Assembly (NCBI RefSeq): GCF_015693305.1
Contig: NZ_CP065138.1
Location: 992,001-1,056,000 of the forward strand
From: Sphingobium sp. Cam5-1
GTDB lineage: Bacteria; Pseudomonadota; Alphaproteobacteria; Sphingomonadales; Sphingomonadaceae
Direction: 5' to 3'
Length of the DNA stretch: 64,000 nucleotides
Positions within the stretch are counted from its first letter, which is position 1; every line of letters begins with the position of its first letter. Below the pieces are notes generated by a model. The model ran no database searches. It was not told where the DNA came from and worked only from the letters and a program-made list of their open reading frames with translations. The translations under genes were made by a program, and so were the position numbers. This document shows positions 62,426 through 64,000 of the stretch, piece by piece.

Positions 62426-64000
62426 TGGCTGTCACTTTTCCCTTGGGCAATGCTACGACCTGCCCTTCTTCCAATTTCTCAAGAGCGGCAGTGGGGAAGC
62501 GCAACGTAACGCTCGTCCCTCCGCCTTGCGCATCTTCCAGGCGGATTTCGCCCATATGTTCCTCGACGATCTTCTTGACGATCGCGAGCCCCAGGCCTGT
62601 CCCCTTGCTCCGGGTCGTCATATAGGGTTCCAACACCCTCTCCCGCTCCGGCGGAAGCCCAACCCCGTCATCGCTGACGTTGATGAGCAGATTGCCATCC
62701 TCCTGACCGACCGTCATGCGAACATGACCACGGGCTCCGCCCTCGGCAGGTTCGGGCTTGGGTTCGATAGCCTCCACGGCATTTTTGACGATATTGGTCA
62801 GCGCCTGCCCCAGCTGCCGCCGGTCGCAGACAAGTTCCATATCCTGCGACCCACCACGGAATTCAAACTTGACGTCGGGATGTGCCACCTCGTGCAGGAA
62901 CAGGGCGTGACGGGCGATGTCCGCAACGGCTTCGCGACGGAAAACCGGCTTGGGCATCCGCGCGAATGAAGAAAATTCATCCACGATACGCCGCAAATCG
63001 CCGACTTGCCTGACGATGGTCCCGGTCAGGCGGGTGAAGGTCGCCTTGTCGCTCGTCACTTCCTCGGCATAGCGGCGCTGCAAGCGTTCCGCCGCAAGCT
63101 GGATGGGCGTCAGCGGGTTCTTGATCTCATGCGCGATACGGCGGGCCACGTCCGACCATGCGGCGCGTCGCTGATCGGACAATTGCTGCGTGATGTCGTC
63201 GAACGTCAGGATATGGCGCGACGCGTCCTCGGACACTTTGACTGCCAAGGTCCGCATTTCGCCATGCGCGCGCGTCTGCACGATCCCCGCCCCCTCCTCC
63301 GAGGCAATTAGAGCCGCCAGTTCCGGCGAAACGGCGCTCAGCGGTCGTCCTACCGGATCATCGCCGTCCTTCACCAGAATGGCGGCGGCCGAACTGTTGA
63401 GAAGCAGGATCACCCCTTCCCTGTCCACCGACAGTACACCGGCGGAAACGCCTGACAGGATGGCCTCGATGAAGGCGCGACGTTCATCCAGCTGGCTGTT
63501 CGCGGCGACGAGCGCGCCTGTCTGCGCTTCCAACCTCTGGGTCATCCTGTTGAAGGCGGATGCGAGCGTTCCGATTTCATCGCGGGACTGCGGGCTGGTG
63601 ACACGGGCCGACAGGTCGCCTGCCGTCACTCGCCGGGCGGCGGTCACCAACTCATTCACCGGGCGAACCATCCAGTCCGCAACCGCCAAAGCGATATAGA
63701 CCGCTATACCGACCAGCAGAAGCGACCCGACGAACAGGGCGACGTTGAATCGCAGCTGAAGGGCGCGTGATTGGGCGGCGAAGATATCATAGTCGGACAG
63801 GACCTTCTGCGCGCGCTCCACATTGCTAAATGCGGTCGAACCAGAATCCCGAGTGGCATAAAGATAGATCTTCGCGCCGGGGTAGAGAAGCGTCACCGCC
63901 TGAATCTGGTTTGGCTTCGCTGCAACAACCACATTCTCGCCTGCTTCCAGTCTCTTGATGACATCAGGCGACAGCATTTCTGAAGCAGGCCGACTGTCCG
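62415..64000 (-). CDS. ntrY: NtrY sensor histidine kinase (N terminus beyond the window)
   Basis: The reading frame stays open to the window edge, so about 528 C-terminal residues are visible of an expected ~750. Seen in order: the end of a periplasmic region, a membrane segment (VALFVGSLLLVGIAVYIALAV), a HAMP domain, a PAS domain, the H-box HEIKNPLTPIQLAAERL, and an ATPase domain (NIVKNAVEAI, DDGVGLPPE, GTGLGLAIVKK). An ATG at 63977 is internal, not the start. It phosphorylates NtrX, encoded next. Confidence 0.93.
   Translation of the reverse strand, partial: DSRPASEMLSPDVIKRLEAGENVVVAAKPNQIQAVTLLYPGAKIYLYATRDSGSTAFSNVERAQKVLSDYDIFAAQSRALQLRFNVALFVGSLLLVGIAVYIALAVADWMVRPVNELVTAARRVTAGDLSARVTSPQSRDEIGTLASAFNRMTQRLEAQTGALVAANSQLDERRAFIEAILSGVSAGVLSVDREGVILLLNSSAAAILVKDGDDPVGRPLSAVSPELAALIASEEGAGIVQTRAHGEMRTLAVKVSEDASRHILTFDDITQQLSDQRRAAWSDVARRIAHEIKNPLTPIQLAAERLQRRYAEEVTSDKATFTRLTGTIVRQVGDLRRIVDEFSSFARMPKPVFRREAVADIARHALFLHEVAHPDVKFEFRGGSQDMELVCDRRQLGQALTNIVKNAVEAIEPKPEPAEGGARGHVRMTVGQEDGNLLINVSDDGVGLPPERERVLEPYMTTRSKGTGLGLAIVKKIVEEHMGEIRLEDAQGGGTSVTLRFPTAALEKLEEGQVVALPKGKVTANGA

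Noticed and set aside
1..64000. CRISPR arrays, insertion sequences, prophage genes, origin of replication
   Set aside because: No regularly spaced direct repeats, transposase, integrase, phage structural genes or dnaA-box clusters were seen in the window.

Overview
The window is about 64 kb of GC-rich, densely coding chromosome from an alphaproteobacterium. Gene families and gene order point to a sphingomonad (Sphingomonadaceae, perhaps Sphingobium or Novosphingobium). The signs are a DivL-type kinase next to tsaE-amgK-murU-addB-addA-trxA, an Hfq with two Sm domains, an ntrY-ntrX-hfq-hflX block, a tmk-holB-metG-tatD block, and short intergenic palindromes. The genus is an inference; no rRNA is present.

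Layout. 1-5.3 kb: propionate/methylmalonyl-CoA genes (scpA, pccA) with bioB between them, which makes the biotin needed by PccA. 5.5-9.6 kb: alanine racemase, then a polyhydroxyalkanoate locus (thiolase, short PhaC-like protein, divergent phaR). 9.6-13.3 kb: proS and the HslVU protease, with inverted-repeat elements on both sides of hslU. 13.4-24 kb: small proteins including an entericidin-like lipoprotein, tRNA-Val(CAC), a secreted DPP-IV-like peptidase, asd, a DUF2238 membrane protein, an alpha/beta hydrolase, amn, a peroxiredoxin, yqgE/algH, a secreted hypothetical and ahcY. 24.2-35.4 kb: a tightly overlapping run divL-tsaE-amgK-murU-addB-addA, then trxA. 35.5-41.5 kb: an inositol-monophosphatase-family gene, argJ, secA, DUF983 and a small hypothetical. 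41.7-47.9 kb: a LysR regulator and an NAD-dependent molybdenum formate dehydrogenase operon (fdsGBAD). 47.9-48.9 kb: an isolated TIR-like gene beside tRNA-Ser(UGA), the only clearly accessory piece. 49-59 kb: lytic transglycosylase, D,D-carboxypeptidase, tmk, holB, metG, tatD, an MBL-fold hydrolase, a membrane-anchored retropepsin-like protease, an MFS symporter and mazG. 59-64 kb (minus strand): ntrY (cut by the window edge), ntrX, tandem hfq and hflX.

Most of the window is core genome. The observations most worth following are: the stand-alone TIR-like (PF10137/COG4271-type) protein at tRNA-Ser; the fused double Hfq; a CATAG-N7-CTAT motif shared by the lysR and fds upstream regions; the DivL Tyr-for-His substitution; an inverted repeat that appears to sequester the hslU ribosome-binding site; start codons of phaR and the phaC-like gene sharing one CATG; and an NtrX without the GAFTGA loop. 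I did not find a convincing new multi-gene system. The TIR-like gene is the best single candidate.
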